Shown here: positions 63,839 to 64,000 of the stretch, piece after piece
Layout: the number at the start of each line of letters is the position of its first letter
Numbering within the stretch: the stretch's first letter is position 1
NCBI GenBank assembly: GCA_018266875.1
Contig: JAFDZR010000009.1
Span: forward strand, 20,081-84,080
Length of the DNA: 64,000 nucleotides
Reading direction: 5' to 3'
Origin: Bacteroidota bacterium
Lineage (GTDB): Bacteria > Bacteroidota > Ignavibacteria > Tepidaquicellales > Tepidaquicellaceae
Notes under the pieces: model-generated
Seen by the model: only the letters and a program-made list of their open reading frames with translations
Databases searched by the model: none
Told to the model about the DNA's origin: nothing
Translations under genes and position numbers: made by a program

Positions 63839-64000
63839 CCATTTTTCAGAGTAAGACATAATCACTATCCACTGCTGTCCAAATTAAATTTTAATCATAA
63901 GAAATACTTTAATAATTAAATTCTTTTAAACTTTTTAATATATTTTTTCAAACTATCCGAAATTGAATTATTACCGTTAAGAATTCGTGATAAATTGCGT

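Overview
The window reads as a chromosomal segment of an AT-rich, Gram-negative member of the Bacteroidota/Chlorobiota (FCB) group, most likely Ignavibacteria-like. The placement is an inference from four things seen in the sequence: a C-terminal type IX secretion sorting domain with an NYPNPFNP motif; TonB-dependent receptors with an N-terminal carboxypeptidase-regulatory-like domain; start codons preceded by A-rich leaders, mostly without a Shine-Dalgarno; and promoters of the TTG-N19/20-TAnnTTTG form. MurE carries the DNPR motif of meso-diaminopimelate peptidoglycan.

Layout. 1-5.2 kb (minus): a truncated dTDP-glucose 4,6-dehydratase, a small outer-membrane barrel, a TonB-dependent receptor and an unrecognised helical protein. 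5.2-5.5 kb: an odd GC-richer gap. 5.5-9.5 kb (minus): cobalamin-dependent metH behind a complete SAM-I riboswitch whose promoter, aptamer, antiterminator and terminator can all be read. 9.6-26.6 kb (minus): a compact division and cell-wall (dcw) operon, mraZ-rsmH-ftsL-ftsI-murE-murF-mraY-murD-ftsW-murG-(unknown membrane protein)-murC-ftsQ-ftsA-ftsZ, with a good promoter and a three-copy 10-bp MraZ-type operator in front and a strong terminator behind. 26.8-39.1 kb (minus): tRNA-Tyr, tRNA-Gly, tRNA-Thr, rpmG, tRNA-Trp, secE, nusG, rplK, rplA, rplJ, rplL, rpoB, rpoC; the tuf gene often found among these tRNAs is absent. 39.2-42.7 kb: a membrane protein with a RING-like zinc domain, a LysE-type exporter, a tiny secreted ORF, an LEA-like lipoprotein and tRNA-Ser. 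42.8-48.7 kb (minus): rimP-nusA-infB-rbfA-truB, with an intrinsic-terminator hairpin placed directly against the rimP start codon.

From 49 kb the direction flips. On the plus strand come a T9SS-exported propeller protein, a 3-methyladenine DNA glycosylase, an MBL/beta-CASP RNA nuclease-like protein, a second TonB-type outer-membrane protein and an unrecognised secreted protein. A minus-strand rhomboid protease follows. Then a plus-strand run holds a dienelactone hydrolase, an ABC ATPase without permease, an outer-membrane barrel and an RsbW-like ATPase. The window closes on the minus strand with mdh and with tRNA-Ala-rplU-rpmA.

Most of the window is core housekeeping. No defence island, prophage, insertion sequence or CRISPR array is visible. 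The most interesting material is regulatory (rimP leader hairpin, MraZ boxes, SAM-I switch), plus the RING-like membrane protein, the unknown dcw-embedded membrane protein, and acidic extensions on both NusA and NusG.
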